The notes under the pieces were generated by a model. The model was not told where the DNA came from and did not search any database. It was given only the letters and a program-made list of their open reading frames with translations. Below are positions 1 to 10,080 of a stretch of DNA of 64,000 nucleotides, piece after piece; within the stretch, counting starts at the first letter, position 1, and every line of letters begins with the position of its first letter. The DNA comes from Tropicimonas sp. IMCC34011 (GTDB lineage Bacteria; Pseudomonadota; Alphaproteobacteria; Rhodobacterales; Rhodobacteraceae): assembly GCF_003390865.1 (NCBI RefSeq), contig NZ_QMEJ01000002.1, forward strand, positions 496,001-560,000, written 5' to 3'. Both the position numbers and the translations under genes were made by a program.

Positions 1-976
1 AGTCGAACCTGCGCAGCTCGAGAGCCCGCTCCACCTCGCGGCGGACGAGTTTGCGGACATTGCGCGTGATGCGCTCGCCGAGACTGCCCTGAAGCTCCCG
101 GTGGACGATTCGGGTCACCAGCTCGGACAGCGCTGCCTCATCGAGGCCATCAAGGACGTCAGCGCCTGACAGGGCATGTTCGAGGGACGTCGAGAATTCC
201 TGCTCGGACGGCGCCGTGTGACCGGGCGCGAGGGAGTCGAAGTCGTCCTCGTCACCGGGCCAAGGCAGGTCGTATCCGGGATCGAAGCTGCCCAGGGTAT
301 CGAGTTCGCGTGGAGCCTGCTCCACGGGCGTCTCCGGCGCGTAGAGGGCACCCTCCTCCGCGCGTGCCCCGGCCTCCCCATCAGGGTCTTCGTCTCGGAG
401 CGCACGTGCGGCGTCCTCTGCGGCCCGTCCAAGATCGAGGCGTCCGCCGCGGTCCGGCCGGCGATCTGTGTCACTCTCCGACGCGCCGCCATGATGGACG
501 GAGGCGTCGGGCTTGAACGTCGAGCGGAAGAAGGCGGCGATCTCGTCGTCCGGATCGCCCGTGCGCGTGGCGGCGTCGCCCCTGTCGGGCTCCCACGCCG
601 CGGGCGCACTGTCGGTATAGGCTTCGATCTCCTCCCACGGGCGCTGCCTGGTGGGCGCCTCGGGGCTGGAGCCCGCAGGCCCAGAAGCCGGCGCTTCGGC
701 CGGTTCAGGCCCGCTCAGGACCTCTGCCACCTGCGTCAGCGCTGCGGCATCTTCTGCAAAGGGGGCCTCGGGTGGGTATTCCGGCGCGCCCGGGATGTGC
801 TCGATCCGCTGTGATGGCATCAGGATCAGTGCAGAGGGACGCGGGGCGGGATCATCGTCCCGCCCGATCGCGGGCCGAGTTGCCTCACCCGGACCGAGGA
901 CAGGGTCCGCGGCAACGAGCCGGCGGATGGACGACAACACATCGCCGGAATCCCGCGCATTGCTTTGTCTGGACAT
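1..976 (-). CDS. DUF2497/PopZ-like protein (3' end outside window)
   Basis: The reading frame stays open from an ATG at 976 to the left edge, so the C-terminus is missing (325 codons seen). Residues 12-24 (DVLSSIRRLVAAD) match the short N-terminal helix typical of DUF2497 proteins, the family that includes the polar organiser PopZ. A long acidic, proline- and alanine-rich linker follows, and the last visible stretch is a basic/hydrophobic helix (ERITRNVRKLVRREVERALELRRF, split here by function only) resembling the oligomerisation end of that family. In many alphaproteobacteria such a gene sits between tolC and valS; tolC is indeed the next gene upstream on this strand, and valS would lie outside the window. 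A polar scaffold role is inferred only. The start has no strong ribosome-binding site. Confidence 0.72.
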   Translation of the reverse strand, partial: MSRQSNARDSGDVLSSIRRLVAADPVLGPGEATRPAIGRDDDPAPRPSALILMPSQRIEHIPGAPEYPPEAPFAEDAAALTQVAEVLSGPEPAEAPASGPAGSSPEAPTRQRPWEEIEAYTDSAPAAWEPDRGDAATRTGDPDDEIAAFFRSTFKPDASVHHGGASESDTDRRPDRGGRLDLGRAAEDAARALRDEDPDGEAGARAEEGALYAPETPVEQAPRELDTLGSFDPGYDLPWPGDEDDFDSLAPGHTAPSEQEFSTSLEHALSGADVLDGLDEAALSELVTRIVHRELQGSLGERITRNVRKLVRREVERALELRRFD

Positions 977-1083
977 GGCCGCTCCTCAGTCCCCGATAAT
1001 AAGTAGGTTACCGAAGCTCACCACGTCCGACAACGGGGTACGGACCCGGGTGGTATAAGGCGTTGCCCCGATAGGCAGGCCGA

Positions 1084-2496
1084 TCACTGACGCCCGAGAC
1101 GCTCCAGCACCTTGTCGAGCTTCTGACCGCGCGGCGAAAGGTAGGCCGGCGCATCCCTGACGGCATTGTAGTAGGCCGCCGGATCGTAGGTCTGAACGCC
1201 AAGTTCCAGGTGTTCCGCGGTCAACAGACCCATGGCGGACAGCAGCGCGAAGTTCGCGACGTAGCCCTGCGCCTGCGCGTCCACCAGAATGACGCGGGCG
1301 TTCAGCAGATCCTGCTCCGCATCGAGCACGTCGAGCGTCGTCCGCGCACCGAGCCGGGCCTCCTCGCGGATGCCGTCGAAGGCGGTCTGCGCGGCGACGA
1401 TCTGGCGACGGGAGGCATCCACGAGGCCGGCGGTCACGGTCCGCTGCGCCCAGGCGTTGCCGACGGATTGCTCGACCTCCCGCACCGTGCGCAGGAGGCT
1501 GGAGCGGGCCTGATCGCGGCGCGCTGCGGCCTGGCGCTCCAGCGAGGCAAGCTGTCCCCCCCGGTAGATCGGCTGGGAATAGTTGAGGGACGCCGTGCGC
1601 TCCTCGTTCTGCTGGTAGGAATCGGTGGAGCCCGTGATCGACCCGGTGACGGTGGGCATGTAGGCCCCCTCGGCGATCTCGATGCCGATCTCGGCGACGG
1701 TGACCTGCCGCTGCGCCTGAAGGATCGCCGGATGCGTGCGCACAGCGATCTCGCGGGCTTCGGCTTCGGTGGCCGGCAGGGCCGGCGGCGGCGGCGGATC
1801 GGCCAGATCGCCGGGGAAGCGGCCGACGGCGAGCTTGAAGGCTTCGCGCGCGGTGGCGAGGTCGCCCTGCGCGGAGGTCAGCAGGGACCGGGCTTCGGCC
1901 AGGGCGCTTTCGGCCAGCGCCACGTCCGTCCGCGTCACCTCACCCACCTCGAAGCGATCCCTTGCGGCGTTGAGTTCCTGCGTGATGAGCCGGTTGTTGT
2001 TCTGGCGCAGCTGGACGAAGGACTGAGCGGAGCGCACGTCCTGATAGGCCTGCACCGCAGCCAGGAGCACGTTCTGCTCGATGCCGCGAAGGGCCTCCCG
2101 GGTGGACAGCACGGTTTCCTTGGTGCTCTCCACGGCCAGGCGGTTGCGGTTGCCGGCGTAGAGCGTGATGGACGCCTGAAGCTGGGCCGTCGTGATCACG
2201 GGCGGCACGCCGGCAAGACGCTGGGCGGGCGCCTGCGGGAACGTCCGGTTGGACGAGGCCACGAAATCGAGCGTCGGACGCAGAGACGCCATGGCCTGCG
2301 CCACGTCCTCATCCGCGGCCCGCAGAACCGCGCGGTTCTGCTCGAGCAGGTTGGAATTGCGGTAGGCGTCGCGGAGCGTATCGGTCAACGTCTCGGCGTA
2401 GAGAGGGGTCGACAGGATTGCGGACATCGCGAGCGCTCCTGCAACGGGAGCGACAAGGCGGCGCAATCCGCGCGCCAGCAAATTCGAATCAGCCAT
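1084..2496 (-). CDS. tolC: TolC-family outer membrane efflux protein
   Basis: This 470-residue protein is the outer-membrane channel of type I secretion and RND/ABC efflux systems, forming a trimeric barrel with a periplasmic helical tunnel. Residues 1-34 look like a signal peptide (LRRL basic part, hydrophobic core, cleavage after LYA). Two OEP repeats follow, with typical phrases such as QAYQDVRSAQSFVQLRQNN and RFEVGEVTRTDVALAES, and a second copy ending in LGARTTLDVLDAEQDLLNA. I chose the ATG at 2496 because GAGGA lies 5 nt upstream; a longer frame begins further upstream but would hide the signal peptide. It follows pcm on the same strand after 72 nt, a pairing common in alphaproteobacteria. 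No partner pump gene is in the window, so the substrate is unknown. Confidence 0.95.
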   Translation of the reverse strand: MADSNLLARGLRRLVAPVAGALAMSAILSTPLYAETLTDTLRDAYRNSNLLEQNRAVLRAADEDVAQAMASLRPTLDFVASSNRTFPQAPAQRLAGVPPVITTAQLQASITLYAGNRNRLAVESTKETVLSTREALRGIEQNVLLAAVQAYQDVRSAQSFVQLRQNNNRLITQELNAARDRFEVGEVTRTDVALAESALAEARSLLTSAQGDLATAREAFKLAVGRFPGDLADPPPPPALPATEAEAREIAVRTHPAILQAQRQVTVAEIGIEIAEGAYMPTVTGSITGSTDSYQQNEERTASLNYSQPIYRGGQLASLERQAAARRDQARSSLLRTVREVEQSVGNAWAQRTVTAGLVDASRRQIVAAQTAFDGIREEARLGARTTLDVLDAEQDLLNARVILVDAQAQGYVANFALLSAMGLLTAEHLELGVQTYDPAAYYNAVRDAPAYLSPRGQKLDKVLERLGRQ

Positions 2497-2568
2497 GATA
2501 TCCTCGTAGTCTCGGCCTGGTACCGGCCCGCCGTCACTCATCACGTGTGGCCGCCGGCCCCGCGCCAG

Positions 2569-3222
2569 TCAAAACACGAAGGCGCGCTCGGCCAGAAAAC
2601 CGGGCATGATCGGTGCGCCCGCATTGAACAGGTCCCGCCATGAGATGCGACCGTCGACCTTGAGGCCAAGCCGGACCACGCCGAGACGGCCCTCGTTGAA
2701 GAGCGCGACGATACGCCCCTCCTCCTTCAGCTGCGCGAGAAGCTCCTCGGGGATCGTCTCGACGCCGCCCTCGATCAGGATTGCATCATACGGGCCGTGC
2801 TGCGGCGCACCGTCGGCCAGGGGCCCCTCGATCACCGCGACATTGTCCACGCCCTCGGAGGACAGCGTCGATTCCGCCTCGGACACCATCTCGGGCTCTT
2901 CCTCGATGGCAATCACGGCCTCGACCATGCGGGCAACAACCGCGGGCGCGTAGCCATAGGCGCCTCCCACGACGAGGACGAGCGCGTCCGTGTCGAGATC
3001 GAGCGCATCCAGCATCTTGGAGAGCGTTCTGGGCGCCAGGATCGTGCGGTCGCCGCCGAGGTCGATGTTCTCGCCGATATAGGCCGTCTCGCGCTTCGAC
3101 GCAGGAACGTAGAGTTCCTTCGGCACGGCCAGCATGGCCTCGATAACGGGATATCGCGTGACGTCTGAGGGGCGGACCTGCGTGTCCACCATCACCGTGC
3201 GTCGCGTTGAATGGGTGCTCAT
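2569..3222 (-). CDS. pcm: protein-L-isoaspartate O-methyltransferase-like protein
   Basis: This 217-residue cytoplasmic protein belongs to the PCMT superfamily of SAM-dependent methyltransferases that repair isoaspartyl residues. The N-terminal phrase [15 protein letters not shown] (residues 11-25) and the block [17 protein letters not shown] (50-66) mark the branch found beside tolC. The SAM-binding loop at 83-91 reads LVVGGAYGY rather than the usual acidic E/D-x-G-x-G-x-G form, so catalysis as a repair enzyme is uncertain. The post-loop acidic residue (AIEEEPEM) that would bind the ribose is present. The start is the ATG at 3222, chosen because upstream residues do not resemble the family; its ribosome-binding site is weak. 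It is the first gene of a probable pcm-tolC-DUF2497 transcript. Confidence 0.85.
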   Translation of the reverse strand: MSTHSTRRTVMVDTQVRPSDVTRYPVIEAMLAVPKELYVPASKRETAYIGENIDLGGDRTILAPRTLSKMLDALDLDTDALVLVVGGAYGYAPAVVARMVEAVIAIEEEPEMVSEAESTLSSEGVDNVAVIEGPLADGAPQHGPYDAILIEGGVETIPEELLAQLKEEGRIVALFNEGRLGVVRLGLKVDGRISWRDLFNAGAPIMPGFLAERAFVF

Positions 3223-3337
3223 CGAACTGGACCGATCGGTTCGGATTATGCTGTCCTTTGTCTTGCACAGGTCTGCATGGCGCGCAATCCCGGATGAGGA
3301 CCGCCCTGCCCCGGACACGGCCCGAGCCGCCCCACCC

Positions 3338-3799
3338 TCAGACCGGCAGTTCGGTCGTGTCCCGCACGCGGCGGAGCGAGAAGCTCGATTGCATCTGCGC
3401 CACGCCGGGAAGGCGTGCGAGATGGCGCCGATGGAGAACGGCGAAGGCCTCCGCGTCCTTGACCACGACCTTGAGCAGGTAATCGGCGGTGCCGGCCATC
3501 AGGTGACATTCCAGAACGTCCGGGATGCGGGCGACAGCCGCCTCGAAGGCATCGAGAATCTCCACGGCCTGACCGGACAGCGTGATCTCGACGAAGACCG
3601 TGGTGCGCCGGGACAGGTGCGTGCGATCGAGGAGCGCCGCGTATCCCCGGATGACCCCTTGCGCCTCAAGGCGTGCGATGCGGCGATGGCAGGCGGAGGC
3701 GGACAGGCCGACCGCGTCTCCCAGCTCCGCGTTTGAGATCCGCCCCGTTCGCTGGAGTTCCCTCAGGATACGGCGATCGATTTCGTCGAAGGGTGTCAC
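3338..3799 (-). CDS. Lrp/AsnC-family transcriptional regulator
   Basis: This 153-residue protein has the standard Lrp architecture: an N-terminal winged helix-turn-helix ([22 protein letters not shown], then [15 protein letters not shown] in the recognition region) and a C-terminal RAM/AsnC ligand-binding domain ([22 protein letters not shown]). I chose the GTG at 3799, which puts the domain at the normal distance from the N-terminus. AGGAAAAA lies upstream of it. The gene is divergent from alanine dehydrogenase with about 135 nt between the starts, the usual arrangement of an Lrp-type activator (AldR/Bkd-like) with its ald target. Control of ald in response to alanine or another amino acid is an inference from that context. 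The cognate operator is not certain. Confidence 0.9.
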   Translation of the reverse strand: MTPFDEIDRRILRELQRTGRISNAELGDAVGLSASACHRRIARLEAQGVIRGYAALLDRTHLSRRTTVFVEITLSGQAVEILDAFEAAVARIPDVLECHLMAGTADYLLKVVVKDAEAFAVLHRRHLARLPGVAQMQSSFSLRRVRDTTELPV

Positions 3800-3830
3800 C
3801 GCACGTTTTTCCTGTCTCGGAGTTATGGTG

Positions 3831-3845
3831 TGCACGATTGTTGCA
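3831..3845. promoter_or_regulatory. candidate Lrp-type operator between lrp and ald
   Basis: A 15-bp imperfect dyad with TGCA outer arms and a 7-bp AT-rich centre lies in the divergent region between the regulator and alanine dehydrogenase. Lrp-family sites are degenerate, so this is only a position to test. Confidence 0.25.
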
Positions 3846-3934
3846 TGTCGGTCCGATATTGTCCCGCATTTCGCAGTCATTCGTCAGTCTTCGCGCGCTA
3901 CGCTTCTTCTCAGGGGGAGCGAAAGGAGAGGACC

Positions 3935-5050
3935 ATGCGCATTGCGTCGCCGAAGGAAATCAAGAACCAGGAATATCGCGTCGGGATCACGCCTATGGCG
4001 GCCCGCGAGGCCGTTCAGCGCGGCCACGAGGTCCTGATCGAGCGCGGCGCCGGGGCCGGTGCGGGGTTCGAGGATGCCGACTACACCGCAGCCGGAGCGC
4101 GGATCGCGGACACCGCCGAGGAGATCTTCGCCAGCGCCGAGCTGATCGTGAAGGTGAAGGAGCCTCAGGCGTCCGAGCGGGCGCAACTTCGTGACGGGCA
4201 GGTCCTCTTCACCTATCTCCACCTCGCCCCGGATCCGGATCAGACGCGGGATCTCGTCGCGTCGGGGGCCACCTGCATCGCCTATGAGACGGTGACCGAT
4301 GGCCGCGGTGGTCTGCCTCTCCTCGCGCCGATGTCGGAGGTCGCGGGCCGCCTCGCGCCGCAGATGGGTGCGTGGACCCTGCAGAAGGCCAATGGCGGCC
4401 GTGGCGTCCTGATGGCCGGCGTTCCGGGCGTGACGCCGGCGCGCATCGCCGTGATCGGCGGCGGTGTCGTCGGAACGAACGCGGCGCGGATCGCGGCCGG
4501 GATGGGCGCCGACGTTACCGTGCTCGATCTCTCCCTGCCCCGTCTCCGCCAGCTCGACGAGACCTTCAGCGGATCCTTCCGCAACCGTTACGCGTCAGCG
4601 CAGTCCATCGAGGAGGAGGTCTCGGCGGCGGACATGGTGATCGGCGCTGTCCTGATCCCGGGAGCGGAGGCGCCGAAGGTCATCCGACGGGAGCATCTCG
4701 CGGCGATGAGGCCGGGCTCCGTCATCGTGGATGTCGCCATCGACCAGGGGGGCTGCGCTGAGACCTCGCGCGCGACGACCCACGACGATCCGATCTACGC
4801 GGTGGACGGCATCATGCATTACTGCGTGGCCAACATGCCCGGCGCCGTGGCCCGGACCTCGACCATCGCGCTCGGCAACGCCACGATGCCCTTCATGCTT
4901 GCTCTGGCGGACAAGGGCTGGAAGCGAGCCTGCGCCAACGATCCGCACCTCGCCGCGGGGCTCAACGTTCATGCCGGCCAGGTCACCAACGCGGCCGTTG
5001 CGGAGGCGCAGGGGATCGCCGTGACGGACATCGCTTCGCTCCTCGCCTGA
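3935..5050 (+). CDS. ald: alanine dehydrogenase
   Basis: This 371-residue cytoplasmic enzyme interconverts L-alanine and pyruvate plus ammonia with NAD. The sequence shows the family's catalytic pair, Lys75 in IVKVKEP and His96 in LFTYLHLAPD, and the NAD-binding glycine motif VIGGGVVG at 173-180 followed by an acidic VLD strand end. The length is normal for the family (about 370). The start is the ATG at 3935, with GGAGAGG 4 nt upstream; the frame extends further 5' without family similarity. It is divergent from the Lrp-type regulator, which probably controls it, and is followed by a strong terminator shared with ftsH. Its likely role is alanine catabolism or ammonium assimilation. Confidence 0.97.
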   Translation: MRIASPKEIKNQEYRVGITPMAAREAVQRGHEVLIERGAGAGAGFEDADYTAAGARIADTAEEIFASAELIVKVKEPQASERAQLRDGQVLFTYLHLAPDPDQTRDLVASGATCIAYETVTDGRGGLPLLAPMSEVAGRLAPQMGAWTLQKANGGRGVLMAGVPGVTPARIAVIGGGVVGTNAARIAAGMGADVTVLDLSLPRLRQLDETFSGSFRNRYASAQSIEEEVSAADMVIGAVLIPGAEAPKVIRREHLAAMRPGSVIVDVAIDQGGCAETSRATTHDDPIYAVDGIMHYCVANMPGAVARTSTIALGNATMPFMLALADKGWKRACANDPHLAAGLNVHAGQVTNAAVAEAQGIAVTDIASLLA

Positions 5051-5108
5051 CGCCCGGAGAAAGCGGGGCGAGATCCAACCGCCTTGCCCGAAGCAGTAGC
5101 GCCACGAA

Positions 5109-5146
5109 AAAAGACCCCCGCACCGTTCAGGCTGCGGGGGTCTTTT
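5109..5146. terminator. bidirectional intrinsic terminator between ald and ftsH
   Basis: The left arm at 5109-5122 (AAAAGACCCCCGCA) is the perfect complement of the right arm at 5133-5146, with a 10-nt loop. The A-run on one side becomes a T-run on each strand, so the hairpin works for the converging ald (+) and ftsH (-) transcripts. Confidence 0.92.
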
Positions 5147-5168
5147 CTTCTCCGGCCATCAGACCGCG

Positions 5169-7088
<1,920 letters not shown>

Positions 7089-7168
7089 AGGAGAGCTCCA
7101 ATCTGCCTTCGGACCCGCCAGTGGGGCGGCTCCGTATCGACGCTAAGATAAGGATTGGGCCAGCCGGT

Positions 7169-8494
7169 TCAATGCGACATCGCGGATGAGGCGAAATCCC
7201 CCCACGGCGGATCGAGGAAAAGGCGCGTTTTCGCCCCCCACCCGGCCAGAGGTGCGGCGATAAGCTCGCCATCTGTGCGGCGAAGCGCCGGCGAGGCGAG
7301 AAGCGACAGCCGCGGCAGGCCGCCCTTCGGCGCGCCGCCGATCGCCCGCACTCCGGCCGCCCCCAAGGGGCCGATCTGCAGGTCCGGCTCGGGCGCGGGG
7401 CCGATGCGCCAGCGATTGTCCCAGACGACCGGCCCGTCCGTGGAGGCGGGCAGAACGTGAGCGGCAACGGCGGCTTCTTCGCGCAGGATCCTGATCCGCT
7501 CCGGCCCTGCGCGGAGGAGGCAGCCGTGAAGCGCACCGTGGCGACCCTCGAGCGCGTCCGAGGCCAGTTGATCCAAGGCCTTGGCACGGGGGCGATAATC
7601 GGCGGAGGAGACCCAGACGAGCGCCAGGGACAGAAGGCGGAGCCGGGTTTCGGCATCGAGCGCGGCCAGGCCGTCCCGGTCCAGAACGATGTCCCCCGAC
7701 TGGACGTCCGCGATCTCCATCGCCGCGTCGCGGGTCCGCGCCTCGAGCGCCGCCCTCGCCCGCGCCATGCGCGTGGCGGTCGCCGTCAGTCCCGCGGTCT
7801 CGAGGCCGAGAGGCGCCGCCGCAGCAAGGAGCTTGCGGGCGCGGACGCGGTCGAATCGGTCGTCGTCGTTGGACGGGTCTTCCGCCCAGGACAGCCCCCG
7901 TTCGCCAAGCCAGTCCCGAAGCTCCTCCCGCCGCATCTCCAGGAGCGGACGCAGGATCACGAATCCGGGCGCCCGGCCGGGATCGGGCGGCGGCCCCTCC
8001 CCGTTCGATGCCACGGGCTCCACTGCGAGCGGCGGGCGAATCGGTGAGGTGGCCGACATCCCGGCAAGACCGTCGACGCCCGATCCCCGCGCGAGGTTGA
8101 GCAGGACCGTCTCGGCCTGATCGTCCGCCGTATGGCCGGTGAGGATCTGCCGCACTCCGCCCCGCCAGCGATCGATGAGACCGTGACGCGCGCGGCGGGC
8201 GGCGTCCTGCAGGTTCCCCTGCCCGTCCCACCCGGCCCAGCGGAGGGTGGCGTGCGGCAGGTCAAGGTCGCGGGACTGCGCCGCCACCGCCGCCGCTTCG
8301 ATGCGGGCGGCCGGGCGCAGGTTGTGATCGATGGTCAGGACCCAGAGAGAGATGTCCCGGCCGCGGGCCCAACCGGCGGCGAGGTGCAAAAGCGCCGTCG
8401 AATCGCCGCCGCCCGAGATCGAGAGGCCGAGGGCGCGCGGCTCCTCGGGCACGAGCTCGGCCATGGCGGCCGCGAACCTCGCTTCGAGGCTCAC
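7169..8494 (-). CDS. tilS: tRNA(Ile)-lysidine synthase
   Basis: This 441-residue cytoplasmic enzyme attaches lysine to C34 of the CAU-anticodon isoleucine tRNA, changing its identity from Met to Ile. The ATP pyrophosphatase P-loop SGGGDS is at 27-32, followed by LTIDHNLRP and the conserved GHTADDQAETVLLNLARGSG region. The C-terminal half is weakly conserved, as is usual. The start is a GTG at 8494, 22 nt after cpoB, since an ATG slightly upstream is in another frame and stops at once. The cpoB-tilS-ftsH order is common in proteobacteria of this group. Confidence 0.95.
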   Translation of the reverse strand: MSLEARFAAAMAELVPEEPRALGLSISGGGDSTALLHLAAGWARGRDISLWVLTIDHNLRPAARIEAAAVAAQSRDLDLPHATLRWAGWDGQGNLQDAARRARHGLIDRWRGGVRQILTGHTADDQAETVLLNLARGSGVDGLAGMSATSPIRPPLAVEPVASNGEGPPPDPGRAPGFVILRPLLEMRREELRDWLGERGLSWAEDPSNDDDRFDRVRARKLLAAAAPLGLETAGLTATATRMARARAALEARTRDAAMEIADVQSGDIVLDRDGLAALDAETRLRLLSLALVWVSSADYRPRAKALDQLASDALEGRHGALHGCLLRAGPERIRILREEAAVAAHVLPASTDGPVVWDNRWRIGPAPEPDLQIGPLGAAGVRAIGGAPKGGLPRLSLLASPALRRTDGELIAAPLAGWGAKTRLFLDPPWGDFASSAMSH

Positions 8495-8516
8495 GACACC
8501 GCCACGGCCATGACGC

Positions 8517-9425
8517 TCAGAAGCACCCGGCCGCGTCGCGCGCCGAAGCCGCCTCTGCCGCCGCGTCGCTGCCCGGAAAACGCGTGCCGACTTCGCCCAG
8601 GGTCACGCAGGCCTCCTGGTTCTGCCCCAGCGAGGACAAGCTCTGGCCAAGGCTCAGAAGCGCCTGCGGCGCGACGGAACTGCCCGGATCGGCGCTGAAG
8701 CTCTCGAGATAGGCCCGCGCGGCCGGAGCGGTTTCGCCGAGGCCCGCGAGGGCCTCGCCGCGGTAATAGTTCGCCTGCGCGTTCAGCGGTCCGCCGGGAT
8801 AGGTTTGGGTGAAGGTCGCAAAGAGGTCTGCGGCGCTGCGAAAGCTACCGGAGTCGAGGGCCTCCTTCGCCCGGTCGAAGTCCTGCTGTTCGCCCACGGC
8901 AAGCTGTGCGCCGCCACTCTCCGCGCCGGACGCGGCCCCGCTACCGCCATCGATCGGCGAGGCGATGTCACCCGCCCCGATCTCACTGCCGCCGAAGGCC
9001 GGCGCACCCGCCGCGCCGCCGCCGGTCGCCGGCATGTCGCCGCCGCCGATGGTCAGCGTCTCGCCCACCTCGGAGATATCACAACCCGGCTCCAGCTCGC
9101 AGATCCGGAATTCGAGATCCCCGACGCGGTTGGTCCCGTCCGTGACGACGCGGTCCACCCGAAACTGGAGCTCCTCGGCGCGGGAGGTCAGGCTCTGGAG
9201 CTGCTGCTCCATCACGTCGACCCGCTCGAGGACGGAGGCCGGCAGGGTCTCACCGCCCGCGGCCCCGGTGGTGGAGAGCTCTCGCTGGAGGCGCTGGAAC
9301 TCGACGAAGAGCACCGAGAGTTCCTGCCGGAGATCCGCCAGCGTCCCGGCATCGGCCTGTTGCGCGTGGCTCGCCCCCGGAAGGGCGAGCGCCGCGGAGA
9401 GCAGGAGGGCGGCTGCGAGCTTCAT
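8517..9425 (-). CDS. cpoB: Tol-Pal system coordinator CpoB (YbgF)
   Basis: This 302-residue periplasmic protein links Tol-Pal constriction to peptidoglycan synthesis. Residues 1-21 are a Sec signal peptide ending ASHA. A coiled-coil segment follows (about 25-90, rich in L, Q and E), then a glycine/alanine linker, then TPR repeats in the C-terminal third (FDRAKEALDSGSFRSAADLF, ANYYRGEALAGLGETAPAARAYLES, ALLSLGQSLSSLGQNQEA). That order matches CpoB. It starts 4 nt after pal, so the two are probably translationally linked. Confidence 0.94.
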   Translation of the reverse strand: MKLAAALLLSAALALPGASHAQQADAGTLADLRQELSVLFVEFQRLQRELSTTGAAGGETLPASVLERVDVMEQQLQSLTSRAEELQFRVDRVVTDGTNRVGDLEFRICELEPGCDISEVGETLTIGGGDMPATGGGAAGAPAFGGSEIGAGDIASPIDGGSGAASGAESGGAQLAVGEQQDFDRAKEALDSGSFRSAADLFATFTQTYPGGPLNAQANYYRGEALAGLGETAPAARAYLESFSADPGSSVAPQALLSLGQSLSSLGQNQEACVTLGEVGTRFPGSDAAAEAASARDAAGCF

Positions 9426-9429
9426 CGGA

Positions 9430-9960
9430 TCAGAACCCCGCGCCGCCGCTTGCGTTCAGCACTGTGACTGCACGGCGGTTGCGGCTGTAGCAGGCTTCGG
9501 TCGAGCACACTTCGATGGGACGTTCCTTGCCGTAGGAGACCGTCTTCAGGCGCGATCCGGCGACGCCCTGGCTGATCAGGTATTCCTGGACCGAGTTGGC
9601 GCGGCGCGCGCCGAGCGCGAGGTTGTATTCCCGCGTGCCCTGTTCGTCCGCGTGGCCCTCGACGGTGGCGGCGTATTCCGGGTTGCGCTGCATCCACTGC
9701 GCCTGCTGCGTCAGGGTGTTGCGTGCTTCGCCCGTGAGCGTGGACTGGTCCACCGGGAAGAGAACCCGGTCACCGATCGTCTGCTGGAAATAGGCCGTGG
9801 AGGTCGGATCGTTCGCGCCACCGGCCAGCGGATCGACGACGGTGCCGGGTCCGCCCGGGCCGCCGCCCATGGTCCCGTCCCCGAAGCGATCCGCGTTCTG
9901 GCAGGCCCCGAGGCCGAGCGCGCTGAGGATCACCAGCGCTTTGATCGCCGTTCTCGCCAT
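9430..9960 (-). CDS. pal: peptidoglycan-associated lipoprotein Pal
   Basis: This 176-residue outer-membrane lipoprotein anchors the outer membrane to peptidoglycan and binds TolB. The signal peptide ends in the lipobox LGAC with Cys20 as the lipidation site. After a glycine-rich linker comes the OmpA-like domain with VLFPVDQSTLTGEAR, TVEGHADEQGTREYNLALGARRA and SYGKERPIE, including the Asp and Arg that bind diaminopimelate. It follows tolB by 120 nt and precedes cpoB by 4 nt. Confidence 0.97.
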   Translation of the reverse strand: MARTAIKALVILSALGLGACQNADRFGDGTMGGGPGGPGTVVDPLAGGANDPTSTAYFQQTIGDRVLFPVDQSTLTGEARNTLTQQAQWMQRNPEYAATVEGHADEQGTREYNLALGARRANSVQEYLISQGVAGSRLKTVSYGKERPIEVCSTEACYSRNRRAVTVLNASGGAGF

Positions 9961-10038
9961 CCCGTTTTCCTTCTCTTTTCTATTATCGGGCGGCGCCGGT
10001 TTCTGCCGGCGGCCGCGTCCCGATCACGTTAACAACTC

Positions 10039-10068
10039 CCCCCGGTGCCGCCTAGGCGCCGCCGGGGG
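10039..10068 (-). other. GC-rich hairpin between tolB and pal
   Basis: Arms CCCCCGG (10039-10045) and CCGGGGG (10062-10068) flank a further GC-rich inner stem. No T-run follows on the minus strand, so this is more likely an mRNA processing or stability element than a terminator. It could let pal, an abundant protein, be expressed above tolB. Confidence 0.4.
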
Positions 10069-10080
10069 CATTTCGCCAAA

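Noticed and set aside
977-1083. Terminator between tolC and the DUF2497 gene
   Set aside because: A bulged GTCCG/CGGAC stem is possible but no T-run follows, and the two genes are probably co-transcribed.
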